Positions 1 to 13,178 of a stretch of DNA of 64,000 nt are shown piece by piece. Position 1 is the stretch's first letter. The number at the start of each line of letters is the position of its first letter. The stretch spans positions 74,854,600-74,918,599 of the forward strand of contig NC_083602.1 of NCBI RefSeq assembly GCF_029168945.1, read 5' to 3'. The notes beneath the pieces were generated by a model. That model did not search any database. It saw only the letters and a list, made by a program, of their open reading frames with translations, and was not told the DNA's origin. Both the position numbers and the translations under genes were made by a program. Source of the DNA: Cannabis sativa (Eukaryota > Streptophyta > Magnoliopsida > Rosales > Cannabaceae).

Positions 1-1920
1 TGAGATTATTTGAAACCCACGTATTGTTTTATATTAGTGCAAGTGGGAGTTTGTTGGGTTTTATGCCCTAAATAAAACTCATTTCAATATAATCAGATTT
101 ACTTATTAATATAGATCAGAAATAACATTTAATGTTGCATGGTTCACATGATTTATTTCATGATTATATGTACATAATGTATAGATTCATCTGAAACCCT
201 TTTCACATACTTGATCCTGTTTATTGTGTCGTCAACACATTGGAAAGTAAACATGACTATGTGAATAAAGTTTCCTAGATTTATCAGACATAGGGTTTTA
301 CTGATATGATAATCTACAACAGAGTTTACTTGCATTTGGAGAAGTGCTATGTTCTTTCTAGAGCATTGGTTAAAGTAAAGCTCAGGTTGGATGCATGGAG
401 TATGCATCGGAAGGGACCGATATTGAACTTTGACTTAGATTTATTAAACTTACCGTAATATCTATTCAAGTCAATATCGCCTAGTTGATCCTAGATCAAA
501 TGTTCTTAATCCTGTTATGATTAGGCTCAATCTTGAAAGGCTATTCGTGTTATTTGATTTGTTAGTTAAGCCTACTTTTAGGTCAGGGTGATACGTACAT
601 TTTGGGAACACGGTAGTGCAATTGAGTGGGAGCGCTAGCATAAACATGGAATCTATAGCTTCTATCTGGCGAATAGTAAGCAAAGGATGATCTCCTTCGA
701 GCTTGACCAAACGAACATAAATGGTGGAGTACTCCTTTCACATAAGCTGAAATATCATTTATACGGGGTCAAGTGTTTTAAGGAGTAAATACATTGTAGG
801 GTGTAACGGTAATTTAATCCCTTTACAGTGTAGATCATTCATATAGAGGATCATTGATCACATTAGGATTATAACAATGGATAACTAATGATGTGTCTAT
901 ATGGTGGAACATATAGAGCATTCTATATACTGAGAGTGCAATTCTAAGTTCTATGCGTGGATTCAACGAAGAATTAATAAGTTAGTGAATTTTAGTGCTA
1001 AATTCTTGATCTACTTATTGGAAGCTCGGTTATATAGACCCATGGTCCCCCCACTAGTTGAGATAATATTGCTTGTAAGACTCATCAATTATAATTCTCA
1101 AATTAGACTATGTCTATTTGTGAATTTTTCACTAAGTAAGCGCGAAATTGTAAAGAAGGAGTTTTTGGGGCATATTTGTTAATTATGATACTTTGTATGG
1201 TTCAATTAATAAATATGATAAATGATAATATTATTTAATAATTATTTATAGTTATTAAATAGTTAGAATTGGCATTTAAATGGTTGAATTAGAAAATTGG
1301 CGTTTTTGAGAAAATCAGATGCAGAAAAGGTAAAACTGCAAAATTGCAAAAAGTGAGGCCCAAATCCACTAGTATAGGGCCAGCCACTTTTGTAGGCAAT
1401 TTAAACTGATATTTTCATTATTTTAATGCCAAATAATTCAAACCTAACCCTAGTGGAATGCTATAAATAGATAGTGAAGGCTTCAGGAAAATTACACTTT
1501 TCTTGAGACTTTCTGAATCAGAAAAAACTGAGCCTTCTCTCTCCCTATCTTTAGCTGACCACTCTCTCTCTTCTTCCTTAGAATTTCGAAATCCTTAGTG
1601 TATGAGTAGTGCCCACACACATCAAGTGATACCTCAATCATACTGAGGAAGATCGTGAAGAAAGATCATCAGCAAAGGAGATTCAGCATCAAAGATTCAG
1701 AGAAAGAGATCCAGGTTCAGATATTGATAATGCTCTGCTACAGAAAGGAATCAAGGGCTAGATATCTGAACGGAAGGAGTCATATTATTCCGCTGCACCC
1801 AATGTAAGGTTTCCTAAACTTTATATGTGTTTAATTTATCTTTTTAGAAAGTTCTTATTTAGGATGTTAATAAACATACTTGTGAGTAGATCTAAGATCC
1901 TGGTAAAATAATTTCCAACA
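1..1920 (+). mobile_element. Copia-type LTR retrotransposon, 3' end with complete 3' LTR
   Basis: Bases 1-51 are the last internal bases and contain the purine tract AAGTGGGAG. The LTR runs from TGTTGGG at 52 to CCAACA at 1920 (1869 bp). It is the same family as the minus-strand LTR at 15816-17710, which matches it along its whole length. A TATA box (TATAAATA) lies at 1462-1469, so transcription would start near 1490. The 5' part of the element lies outside the window, so the target duplication cannot be tested; the right flank begins GGGAC. Short open frames inside the LTR recur in other LTR copies only because the LTR is repeated; they are not genes. Confidence 0.9.
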
Positions 1921-3059
1921 GGGACTAACTAATTATTTGCAACATAAGTGTGAAAGAGTTATATCTTAGGTACATTTTTCATACAATTATAAAATAAAGT
2001 TTTAATACAAAATTATGTTAGATAATTGAAAAAAAGTACTTACAAATTTAATACCATATACACAATGAATGATAATTATATATCGTAATAAAAATATATT
2101 TTTTTGAGTACATAATAAAAATATCTTAAAATCTTAATTTTTGAGTATCAAAGCCACAAACTCTAATATACATAATAACATAAAGAAAGATGATAAGTTA
2201 TTTTCTTTTCTTTTCATATGAAGGAATATATATAATAAAACATTGAAATTAATTTTAGATCAATTATTCTAAAATAAAAGGAAAGTGAACCTCAACACAA
2301 AATAATTACTTAATAATAAGTATATAGTTAGAAATTAGAAAAATCCAGTAATACACAAGTATTAAAAAAACTGAGTTAAAAAGTCAAAATATAATAAATA
2401 TTTATATAGAGGAATGAAAATGAGTATATTATTATTGTGTAAAAAACCATTGTAATAGTAGCATTGTATAAAAAAAAGTTGAGGGGGCCACCCCAGTCAA
2501 TAACATGGCTCCACTCCTGCTCATAGTGTTGTAGAGGGAATAGTTTGTTGTTGGGCAAAGTCCTTTGAGACTTGTCTGGGCCTTGAGTTGTCCGACAAAA
2601 TTCTTTGAGAATTGAAGCCTTTACGCATATATTCTACTTGGAAAAAGTCAACCACAGCTTCACAAAAGTTTTACCCCAAAATATGTCAGTAAGTAGTATT
2701 TAAAAAAATAACTAACAAACTTTTTGACAAGGTGCAAATCTTAAATCAAATCAAGTACACTATATTGAGAAAATGTCTTTATAGTAAAATTATGTATTTC
2801 AATATATATTTGAGTTAATCTTAAAGTTAACATAAAGCATGAAGAAAATAATGTGAGAGTGATGGTTCAACTACATTGTGCTTAGAAGAGATTTTGTCTA
2901 GACATATGATGTGAGAAAGAAAAATACTCAACAATCTTTAAATAAATAAATAAATTCAAAGTATTATCTTTTCAAACTTTTGTAAATTATGATCAAGTGA
3001 AAACTTGACAAATCTTATAAATTGTAAAAGATTTAGAAAGAATAACATGTAGCTAGGGA
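1921..3059. other. AT-rich intergenic stretch, no gene seen
   Basis: Mostly A/T-rich sequence with no open frame of recognisable content. A slightly GC-richer patch at 2478-2580 looks like a small repeat remnant but I could not assign it. Confidence 0.6.
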
Positions 3060-3064
3060 GATAA

Positions 3065-4979
3065 TGTTGGGTTTTATGCCCTAAATAAAACTCTTTACAA
3101 TCTGATTAGTTATCAATATAAGAAATTTGAAGTGATTGATGTTTGCATGAATTTTACATGCTAATGGTTTAATATGTTTAATATGTTTATTACATTCATA
3201 CACACAAAATCAGTTAAATCCAGATCATATGTTTATTCACAATTACAGTATCGTCAACACAGTGGAATGTGATTGTGATCATATGAATCAAAAGTTTTGG
3301 TCCCTGTTTCATCAGTGTTATTGGATTTACACTAATGTGATAATCAACGATGATGTGTACTTACACTTGGAGTAAGTGTTATGTTCTTTCCAGGACATTA
3401 GTAAAGTATACTAGTTTCGAATGTATGGAGTATACATTGGACTGGACCGATATTGCAACTAAGTTAAGATATTATAAACTTACCGTTATACATATCTTTC
3501 CAAGTCAATATCAGTAGTTGATCTTAAGATTAAAAGAATCTAAATCCTGATATGCTTAGGCTCAACTCAGGAGTGCTATTCATGTTCTTAGATTTATTAG
3601 TTAAGCCTACCTTTGGGTCAGGGTGATACGTATATTTTGGGAACATGATAGTATGATTGAGTGGGAGTGCTGAACATAAATATGGAATCTATAGCTTCTA
3701 CTGGTGTATAGAAGTCAAGTGATGATTCCCTTCGAGCTTAGCAAATAGAAGTAAATGGATGAGCTCTTGTTTAACTGACTAATTATTAGATCACTAAACA
3801 CCATTTACAGGTAGCTAAGTGTTTTAAGGGGCAAAATACATTGAGGGGTGAGAACGGTAAAGAAATCCCATCTCGATGTAGATCATCTATATAGAGGATC
3901 TTTAAATCATAATAAGATTATAACAATGGTTAAATGAGATAGTATATTGATATCGTGAAACATACAATATGCTCTATATAAGTCTGAGAGTGCAATTCTA
4001 AGTTCTAAGAGTGGATTCAACGAAGAATTAATAAGTAGGAATTTACTTGGTAAATTTGGTTCACTTATTGGAAGCTCAGCATATAGATCCATGGTCCCCA
4101 TTCTAGTTGAGAACATTCTGCTTGTAAGACTCATTAATTGATTCGTGATTGATCAATTATAATTCTAAAGTTAGACTATGTCTAATTTTATGAATTTTCA
4201 CTAAGCAGGGGTGAAATTGTAAAGAAAAGAGTTTTCTAGGTTTATTTATTTATTAATGGACTTTTTATGTCTAATTAATAATTAAATTAAATGACAATAT
4301 TATTTAATAATCTATTTTAGTTATTAAATAATTAGTTTTGGCATTTAAAAGGTTAGAATTGGAAAATTGGCGTTTTTGAGAAAATAGAGATAAAATTTGA
4401 TAAAACTGCAAAATCAAGTGAGGCCCATTAAACACCATATGGTCGACCACTTAGATGAAGTTTTTCAAATTAATTTTTTCATTATTTTAATGCCAAATAA
4501 TTCCTAACCTAAACCTAATAGTTGCCTATAAATAGAAAGTGATGGCTCAGTCAAATTACACAAGTTTTCACAATCTTTTCTGACAAAAATTTCTCTCTTC
4601 AGAAAAACTGAGCCTTCCCCACTTTCTATACCTTGGCTGAAACCCTCTCTCTCTTTTCTCCTTCATCTATTTCGACCCTAGTGAAAGAGTAAGTGCCCAC
4701 ACACAGCAAGCAATAACTCAATTATAGATTGGAAGACTGTGAAGGATCAAAACTTGAAGAAGAAGGACATTCGGGCTCAGATCTTGATTATACTCTGCTA
4801 CAGAAAGGATTCGAGGGTTAGAGATCTGAGTGGAAGGAGACATTAATTTCGCTGCATCAATCTAAGGTTTTCTTAACTTTATATGTGTTTAATTTATCGT
4901 TTTAGAAAGTTCATATTTAGGATGTTTAAACAACATACTTGTGAGTAGATCTAAGATCCTGGTAAAATAATTTCCAACA
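3065..4979 (+). repeat. 5' LTR of the complete Copia-type element
   Basis: TGTTGGG...CCAACA, 1915 bp. It differs from the 3' LTR by about 20 substitutions or small changes that I could count by eye, plus a 9-bp duplication near 3175-3190 (TAATATGTT repeated) absent from the 3' copy. TATA box at 4527. Confidence 0.93.
4527..4534 (+). promoter_or_regulatory. TATA box of the 5' LTR
   Basis: TATAAATA in the context CCTATAAATAGAAAG, about 450 bp before the LTR end. The same site occurs in the 3' LTR (12721) and in related LTRs (1462 plus strand; 15231-15240 and 16273-16282 minus strand). Confidence 0.7.
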
Positions 4980-4981
4980 AC

Positions 4982-4994
4982 TGGCCTCAGAGCC
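4982..4994 (+). other. Primer binding site (initiator Met tRNA type)
   Basis: TGGCCTCAGAGCC, two bases after the LTR, matches the usual plant initiator-Met primer site TGGTATCAGAGCC at 11 of 13 positions. The sister copy at 55513-55526 (minus strand) has TGGTACCAGAGCC, 12 of 13. Confidence 0.8.
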
Positions 4995-7900
4995 ATGGTA
5001 ATTGATTTACTTACATGAAATTTGGACTTTAAAACGATTGTTTGTTTGTTTTTGGATGGTATCATGTTGTATTGAGTGTTATTTGATGATTGATTGATGT
5101 TTGTAAATTTTCGTGAAAAATAATTGCGATTCTGTTTCTAGAATTATTTTTATTGGATAGTATGGAAAAAATTAAGCAAGTTAGCCTTTTACAGAACTCA
5201 ATTTCGATTTTATTTGAATTAGTTATGAATTTTCGAAGATTTGAAAAAATCGGGGCTGTGTTGAAATTTTCCTGCGATCGCAAAACTGTCCGTACAGGTC
5301 ACAATTTTTTCGTTTTTCTTCGATTTTTCATGCTTTTTCATGGAATTAACTTCCGATTTTTTGTATAGTTTTGTATATATACTATTACTATTCCTAATTC
5401 AATTCTAATTATCATTTTGAATTAATTTAATATTTTTTAAATTTAATTCAAGATATTAGTGTAATTTGAATTTGAATAGAATTAGTATCTATCTTCTTGC
5501 TTAAAAATCTATCTTATTTTTAAATTTTATTATATCTTATCTTATTTTTAAATTTAAGGTCAGATTTTATATATATTTATTTTTAAATTAAATCTTTTTT
5601 AAGATATTTTGACCTTATTTAAATTTAAAATAAGATATTTATAATCATGTAATTTTAAATAGATATAAGATATTTTGCTAACTTTTAAATTTTGTTATTT
5701 TATTTATTTAAATTAAATTTTAAAATCTGAAAAGATATTTCAATTATCTTTTCTAATTTTTATTTAATTTTTATTTTTAAAATAACATTTAATTTTTAAA
5801 AGTAGTTAGCAAAATTTTGAAATGATATTTAGGTTGGTTGAAACCTAATTTTTCAAAAAGTAGGTTTAATTTTACATTTCAAAATTTAATTTTTTTTTTA
5901 TTTTCCGAAATTAAAATATTTTTTTAAAATTTTATTTTTATTTTTTCGAAAATTTAAATATTTTTTTATTTAATTATTTATTTTTCGAAATTGTTTATTT
6001 AAAATTAAATAAATCCTACTTCCAACTATCCAGCTAACCTTGTTGCAGGAGTATATGGTTTAAACTTGTGTGTAAGTTTTTCAAAACCTATTATTACTTG
6101 ATTGCAAATAGCCATGGTTACTTTTTGCCAGATCTAATGATCTGATGGCTCCCTTGGTCAAGTTAATAATTTGTAACAGGTAAATTTTACAATCTTCTTT
6201 CATCTGTGTATGACCTAGCAACATGATAGGATCCATCCAAAGTGTGCCTGTGTGAGCCTATATGTTTATTTTATTATATAGATGCATATAGGTTGTTGCT
6301 AAATAAAATGTCACACCATGATAGATTTTATTTAGGTCAATCTAGTTATTGGACCTATTCAATTAATAACAGTTATTTATTTTAAGGTTAAATTCCTCTC
6401 TTTTGGGCCTTGTGTGAGAGTTGGGAGCCATAGAAGTGGGTACGACATACTGAACCCAGCACCCCCTCACATGAACTACCCCAATTGTGAAGGCCCATTT
6501 GCCTGATTTGAATAACTGTACTAGGTTAATTATATTAGTTTGACCTAATAAAATTGAATTAGCAACATAATTAACTTTTAAAATATATGAAAATTTATTT
6601 TCATTTTAATATTTTAAAGTTAATTTTAAGAAAAACACTTTTAGTTTAGATATTATTTCTAGACAAACTATTTGTATTTTTCTTGTATTTAATTAAATAT
6701 AGAATTTTAACTAACTACGATTCTTTTTGGAGCTTGTTTAATTAAATATTCATATTTAAGTTATGAATTAGTTGTAACAACTGATTTTTCTTATCTAACT
6801 TAAATCTGAATATTTGATTTAAATTTTAAATCAAGTTGAGGAATCCTAGGTATTAGTTATTAAAGATTCTTAAGATATTTTTTAAGTTAATATCTTTTCA
6901 AATTTTAACTTAAAATGGAATATTTTAGATATTTTTTAGGTTAATATCTTTTCGAATATTAACTTAAAAAAATATCTTCAAATTAAGTGGTTATAACTTA
7001 ATTTTGATATTTAATTAAATCTAAATTTGAAATTATTTAAGTTTTAGATTTTTTCTATCTAACTTAAATTAGATATTTTTCAAATTTTTGAAAAGATACT
7101 TAGTCAAATAAGATGTTTTCTAGATAGTAATTTCTAGACTACTTATTATTTCTAATATTTAAATAGGAAAATAGTATACTTTGTGTAATTAATTATTTAA
7201 ATAATTAATTTTGGTACAATTTTATTAAGTATATTTTTCCTAGTATTAAATAGAAATTAATAATTAAGCCTTCTCTACACTTAATTATTTATTTCTTCAA
7301 TTTAATACATTTAATTAACTTGAAGAATCTAAATATCTAAGTTGATTTTCATCATGATACTTAAATATTTATTGATTTTTCATGACACTTAATTAAATAG
7401 AAAATTATTTTTAGGTTGAAATTTAATTTTTTCAACTTAAATTTAAATAATTTTCAAAATATATATATTTCTTTATTTTATTAATCAATTTCAAAATTTG
7501 CATTTTATTTATGCAATATTTTCGAATTTTTATTATGAAAAATAGATTGAGTTGTAAATTAATTATTTATTTTAATTAATTCTTGGACCAACTACAATCA
7601 ATAATTTTTTCATTTAATTGATTAATTTAAAATAAATGAATTTAAAATATATATATATATATTATTAGAAATTGAATTAACTAGTCAAAAGAAAATCTAG
7701 ATAGGTGATATTTTTGCTTGAAGTATTTCTTTTCTATTTTTATTATTTTCGAAAATTATATTTTTATATACTTTAATTTTTCGAAACCCAATAAATATAT
7801 TCTCAAAGGAAATTTTTAAGTTGCTAATTATTTATTTAATTCAACTTAAATTAATTTCCTTAATATTTATATTTAAGATTATTACTAAGATGGAAATAAT

Positions 7901-8050
7901 TAATTTTATTTCAATCACCATCTAAGTATAATTTTATAAATATTATATTAAATTCTTATTTTGAATTTCAATTCTTAATTTAGAATTTAATGAGATTTAT
8001 TTATTAGAATAATAAAGAAAATACATTTTAAATAATGAGCTTTATTATTA
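4995..8050 (+). other. Long AT-rich untranslated leader of the Copia-type element
   Basis: About 3 kb without a usable open frame between the primer site and the conserved leader block. One GC-richer box at about 6396-6500 (around the words CACCCCCTCACATGAACTAC) recurs on the minus strand at 22526-22645 and 53706-53822, so this leader is shared by the family. Confidence 0.75.
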
Positions 8051-8430
8051 TTAAGATATTCGATCTCCATTGTGGGTTTTACACCGCGTTTGTTTTAGTG
8101 AGTAATCCTCCCTAATGGAGGAACGTTCATTAGCAATTTCGCACCGTTTAATCTCGCATGATAAGTGGTTTGTAAGTGTTTTATATGGTATAGATCACCC
8201 TAATGGTGGCAACCATATTTGACTTGCAAATTGCGAAACAATGGTAGAAGCTCATGAGATAGAATAGCCTTGACTCTCGCCTAAACGGGACAACGCTGGA
8301 TTCCAATCTTGATCGAATAAAAGGTTGCTAGAATGTTTAACATTTTAGATGAGCTGACAACTCTATTCAATGGATGGTAGCTTTGACTCTCGCCTAAACG
8401 GGACACTGATATCAGTTCGTTGAAAACCTT
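8051..8430 (+). promoter_or_regulatory. Conserved leader block with 23-bp direct repeat and hairpin
   Basis: This block just upstream of gag is conserved in three family copies (minus-strand counterparts about 20500-20881 and 52010-52395), two of which lack gag. It holds a 23-bp direct repeat (8270-8292 and 8383-8405, core CTCGCCTAAACGGGACA) 113 bp apart, and a hairpin TCCTCC-CTAAT-GGAGGA (8106-8122). Function is unknown; packaging, dimerisation or translation control are the natural guesses for a retrotransposon leader at this position. Confidence 0.65.
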
Positions 8431-8582
8431 GGAAATTATTTAGGATTGAATTTTTTAAGTATTTTCTCATATCATTCCTACTTGCTATGTGCTTATAATT
8501 TCTGGATTGATTTTGTGTGTTAAACCATTATTTAATTTCATTTGTTGATTTCTATTATTTTGTAGTATCCTGTTTTGTCTAA

Positions 8583-9448
8583 ATGAATCCCATGTTATCA
8601 CTGTTGACTGAAAACAAGCTGAATGGATCTAACTTCAATAAATGGAATGAGAACATTAACATTGCTCTCATAGGAGAAAGTGCCTTGTTTGTTATAACTG
8701 AGCCGTCACCTGAAGTGCCTGGGGATAATGCATCCAAAGCCGTGAAAGAAAAGTATGAGCGTTGGCAGAAAGCAAATGACAAAGCTCTATACTTTATGCT
8801 TTCTAGCATGGTTGACACCCTCAAACTCGGTTTTCTAAAACTGAGAAGGCTGCAGAAGTTATGACGAAGTTAAATGAGCTATTCGGTAAGGCATCACTTC
8901 AGTCACGCTTTGACGCGACTAAGAAGTACATTAATGCACGGATGGAACCTCATCAAAACGTGCGTGACCATGTTCTCCTCATGTCCAGTTATTTCTAAGA
9001 AGCCCAGGATCATGGTGCTGAAATGGACAGTGCTACTCAAGTTAGTCTTATCTTGAATAGCTTGACTCCAGCATTTCTACCATATACATCAAATTATGTC
9101 ATGAATAAGAAGGAAATTGACTTTCATGAATTAGTCAATGACCTTCAAACTTATGAAAATTTGATTGGAGGACCCAAGAAGAAAGGGAGTAAACCTCACA
9201 ATCCTGAGAATGGTAATGGGACGATAAAACCTGAAGCAAATGTTGCCTCTGCTTCAAAGCCCAAATCGAAGAAGAAGTGGAACAACACCAAGAAGCGAAC
9301 TAAAGCCATGAAGAACAAAAAGGCTGTTCCTTCTGGTGATGCTACACTTAAAGGAAAGTGTTTCTACTGCAATGAGAAAGGTCATTGGAAACCCCAGTGT
9401 CCTAAACTTCTTGCAAAGAAACAAGGTATTTCCATTTATAAACTTTAA
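8583..9448 (+). pseudogene. Copia-type gag (capsid/nucleocapsid), frameshifted
   Basis: Would encode the structural protein forming the cytoplasmic virus-like particle. The first part (from ATG 8583) has the Copia gag start pattern LNGSNFNKWN followed by a typical N-terminal gag region. Near 8830 the reading shifts frame and continues with KAAEVMTKLNELFGKASL; a TAA stop lies in that frame at 8996-8998; after it the frame runs to 9448. The C-terminal part has a lysine-rich tract and one zinc knuckle, CX2CX4HX4C (CFYCNEKGHWKPQC, about 9358-9399), the RNA-binding signature of gag. With the shift and stop, no full-length product is expected. Family assignment is from motif pattern, not a search. 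Confidence 0.85.
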
Positions 9449-11256
9449 AAGTTTTAGTGAATTATTATCCAATTGGATTTATGATTCTGGACTAACTTTG
9501 TTTATTTGTTTTCTTCTTCTTATAGGCCAAGCTACTTGAACTCAATTGAGTTGGATCAGAAAGCTAGATCAAGGGTGAAATCGTCCAGATGAAGATGAAA
9601 CTCTTCAATTTTTGAATTAATTGTTTTAGTTTAAAGACAATTTGGATTTCAAATTTTAGTTAGGGATATTTATCCCTGTTTTTCTCATATTGTTGCAATA
9701 CATTTTTTTTTTATTAATAAAGTTTTATTTTTTCGAAATTCACTATTGCACTTTATGGGATTGAGCTTCATTTAATTTTATCTTCATCAACTATTACCAC
9801 ATTATATTTGTATGTTTGTATGTGTATGTGTTTTTATTATTGATGCAAATTCTATAATATTTTCAACTCTTCATAGAGTTATATTATATAAACACTAGAA
9901 ATTATTTCTATGTTTATCAATAATTGTTAATTCTCAAACAATTATTAAGAATTTGTTTAATAAAAGGATCTTATGATCTGATAGGGGTGGAGAAAAGTTA
10001 AGAAAACTATGCAGTTCAACGATCTTTTATATCTAATGAACTCTGGATAGTATTCAACTCCACATAAACTCTATCACACTAAGAGAATCATGATCTTTAC
10101 AACCTTTAGGGGTGGATCATAATCTCTATATACTTAGGGGTGGAGGTTATCCATAGTATCCTAAATGTATATTCTTACGGGTGGAGTCCATTCCACAATT
10201 CCCTATGAAACACATATCTTGTTTAAACATAGAAGTAATATAATGAGTCAGCTATTGTCAATATAAATTCTTGATCTTGATTGTATGTTCCATTTCGTTT
10301 TTACTGTTTAAGTAAAAGTTTGATACCTTTGAAAGTTCTTTGTTAAAGTTTCACACTACCTTAATTGAGTGGGAGAATTTTAAAATTCTATACCCATCTT
10401 CATTAGGTTGATAATTGTGATAGGTACTTAAGAACACTACTGAAAAGCAAATCTAACCATTCACATGGATAGGTATAGCTTATCAGAATTATGAGAATAA
10501 GATAAAGAACTCTAGTTCAGTCCATTCGAATGACTTGAACCAAGAATTCTTAATCCTCATAAAATTTGATGGTATCTTATTTTTGATTACTTTATCTCTG
10601 GCATGTATTTTTCACTTCAAATACTAGTCTGCTATGTTGATGACTTAGTCTTGACTTAAAGTTTCAGACTAATACAAAAGTCACAACTAGGTAACTCTCT
10701 AAACAATCAGAGGTTAAAAGTATTATTTAACCAGACATCTGCTATTGAGTGGGAGCTATCTGAGATGTAATCAAATAGGGAACATTAGAAGATATTCAAG
10801 AAGGATTTATGAAAGTGATCTATATGTTAGATATTAAGGAACTGTGTATCAGTTGTCCTTGTATCTCACCATCTAATTTCGATTTTTATAAGATGGTGCT
10901 TACTTTGGGGGTGGAGGAATTATTGAATAATAATTCAAGCTCTACCAGAGAAGAATTATAACTTGGTCTATTCGAAAATACCAGAAAGTTATATCACTGA
11001 AGAAAAGTCTACACTGTATTATCTCAATTACATATTTTAAAATATGAGAGATATGTCTTCTGTTAATTCAGATGTACTTTTAAAACAGTAAATATTTCAG
11101 TATCCCTTGATAAGTAAAGCATATAGTAAAGGATGTTTCATAAGAGTATTTATGAACTAGTTTCCAAAAGTTTGGATGGATTCAAATATACTACACTTGA
11201 TCTGAAGATCAAGACATCAGATTGACCTATTTGCACAGTTTGTTTTATATTAGTGC
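9449..11256 (+). other. Non-coding 3' internal region replacing pol
   Basis: Where pol should lie there is AT-rich sequence without RT, integrase or RNase H motifs. A purine motif GGGTGGA recurs at about 9984, 10110, 10137, 10179 and 10908. The related minus-strand copies share this region (about 18100-19560 and 50795-51250), so loss of pol predates the spread of these copies. Confidence 0.7.
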
Positions 11257-11267
11257 AAGTGGGAGTT

Positions 11268-13173
11268 TGTTGGGTTTTATGACCTAAATAAAACTCTTTA
11301 CAATCTGATTAGTTATCAATATAAGAAATTTGAAGTGATTGATGTTTGCATGAATTTTACATGCTAATGGTTTAATATGTTTATTACATTCATACACACA
11401 AAATCAGTTAAATCCAGATCATATGTTTATTCACAATTACAGTATCGTCAACACAGTGGAATGTGATTGTGATCATATGAATCAAAAGTTTTGGTCCCTG
11501 TTTCATCAGTGTTATTGGATTTACACTAATGTGATAATCAGCGATGATGTGTACTTACACTTGGAGTAAGTGTTATGTTCTTTCCAGGACATTAGTAAAG
11601 TATACTAGTTTCGAATGTATGGAGTATACATTGGACTGGACCGATATTGCAACTAAGTTAAGATATTACAAACTTACCGTTATACATATCTTTCCAAGTC
11701 AATATCAGTAGTTGATCTTAAGATTAAAAGAATCTAAATCCTGATATGCTTAGGCTCAACTCAGGAGTGCTATTCATGTTCTTAGATTTATTAGTTAAGC
11801 CTACCTTTGGGTCAGGGTGATACGTATATTTTGGGAACATGATAGTATGATTGAGTGGGAGTGCTGAACATAAATATGGAATCTATAGCTTCTACTGGTG
11901 TATAGAAGTCAAGTGATGATTCCCTTCGAGCTTAGCAAATAGAAGTAAATGGATGAGCTCTTGTTTAACTGACTAATTATTAGATCACTAAACACCATTT
12001 ACAGGTAGCTAAGTGTTTTAAGGGGCAAAATACATTGAGGGGTGAGAACGGTAAAGAAATCCCATCTCGATGTAGATCATCTATATAGAGGATCTTTAAA
12101 TCATAATAAGATTATAACAATGGTTAAATGAGATAGTATATTGATATCGTGAAACATACAATATGCTCTATATAAGTCTGAGAGTGCAATTCTAAGTTCT
12201 AAGAGTGGATTCAACGAAGAATTAATAAGTAGGAATTTACTTGGTAAATTTGGTTCACTTATTGGAAGCTCATCATATAGATCCATGGTCCCCATTCTAG
12301 TTGAGAACATTCTGCTTGTAAGACTCATTAATTGATTCGTGATTGATCAATTATAATTCTAAAGTTAGACTATGTCTAATTTTATGAATTTTCACTAAGC
12401 AGGGGTGAAATTGTAAAGAAAAGAGTTTTCTAGGTTTATTTATTTATTAATGGACTTTTTATGTCTAATTAATAATTAAATTAAATGACAATATTATTTA
12501 ATAATCTATTTTAGTTATTAAATAATTAGTTTTGGCCTTTAAAAGGTTAGAATTGGAAAATTGGCGTTTTTGAGAAAATAGAGATAAAATTTGATAAAAC
12601 TGCAAAATCAAGTGAGGCCCATTAAACACCATATGGCCGGCCACTTAGATGAAGTTTTTCAAATTAATATTTTCATTATTTTAATGCCAAATAATTCCTA
12701 ACCTAAACCTAGTAGTTGCCTATAAATAGAAAGTGATGGCTCAGTCAAATTACACAAGTTTTCACAAGCTTTTCTGACAGATTTTTCTCTCTTCAGAAAA
12801 ACTGAGCCTTCCCCACTTTCTATACCTTGGCCGAAACCCTCTCTCTCTTTTCTCCTTCATCTATTTCGACCCTAGTGAAAGAGTAAGTGCCCACACACAG
12901 CAAGCAGTAACTCAATCATAGATTGGAAGACTGTGAAGGATCAAAACTTGAAGAAGAAGGACATTCGGGCTCAGATCTTGATTATACTCTACTACAGAAA
13001 GGATTCGAGGGTTAGAGATCTGAGTGGAAGGAGACATTAATTCCGCTGCATCAATGTAAGGTTTTCTTAACTTTATATGTGTTTAATTTATCGTTTTAGA
13101 AAGTTCATATTTATGATGTTTAAACAACATACTTGTGAGTAGATCTAAGATCCTGGTAAAATAATTTCCAACA
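11268..13173 (+). repeat. 3' LTR of the complete Copia-type element
   Basis: 1906 bp, TGTTGGG...CCAACA, followed directly by the second GATAA duplication. TATA box at 12721-12728. Confidence 0.93.
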
Positions 13174-13178
13174 GATAA

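Larger units (their letters stand above)
3065..13173 (+). mobile_element. Complete Copia-type element lacking pol (non-autonomous)
   Basis: Two LTRs in direct orientation (3065-4979 and 11268-13173) bound 6.3 kb of internal sequence. The 5-bp target duplication GATAA is present at 3060-3064 and 13174-13178, so both ends are original. A primer site follows the 5' LTR and a purine tract AAGTGGGAG (11257-11265) precedes the 3' LTR. The only coding remnant is a damaged Copia-type gag at 8583-9448; no protease, integrase, RT or RNase H is recognisable. LTR length of 1.9 kb and TGTTGG ends resemble the Angela/BARE lineage (inference; without RT it cannot be proved). It would depend on proteins from a relative, as described for TR-GAG or LARD elements. 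LTR similarity suggests a recent insertion. Confidence 0.93.

Noticed and set aside
153..710. Two minus-strand frames of 84 and 79 codons that recur with almost identical protein at 17052-17609 and 23060-23821
   Set aside because: They recur because the LTR recurs; they lie in LTR DNA, show no family motif, and one is interrupted by the MITE without effect.
3907..4134. 75-codon minus-strand frame repeated at 12101-12328
   Set aside because: Same explanation: it lies in the two LTRs of one element.
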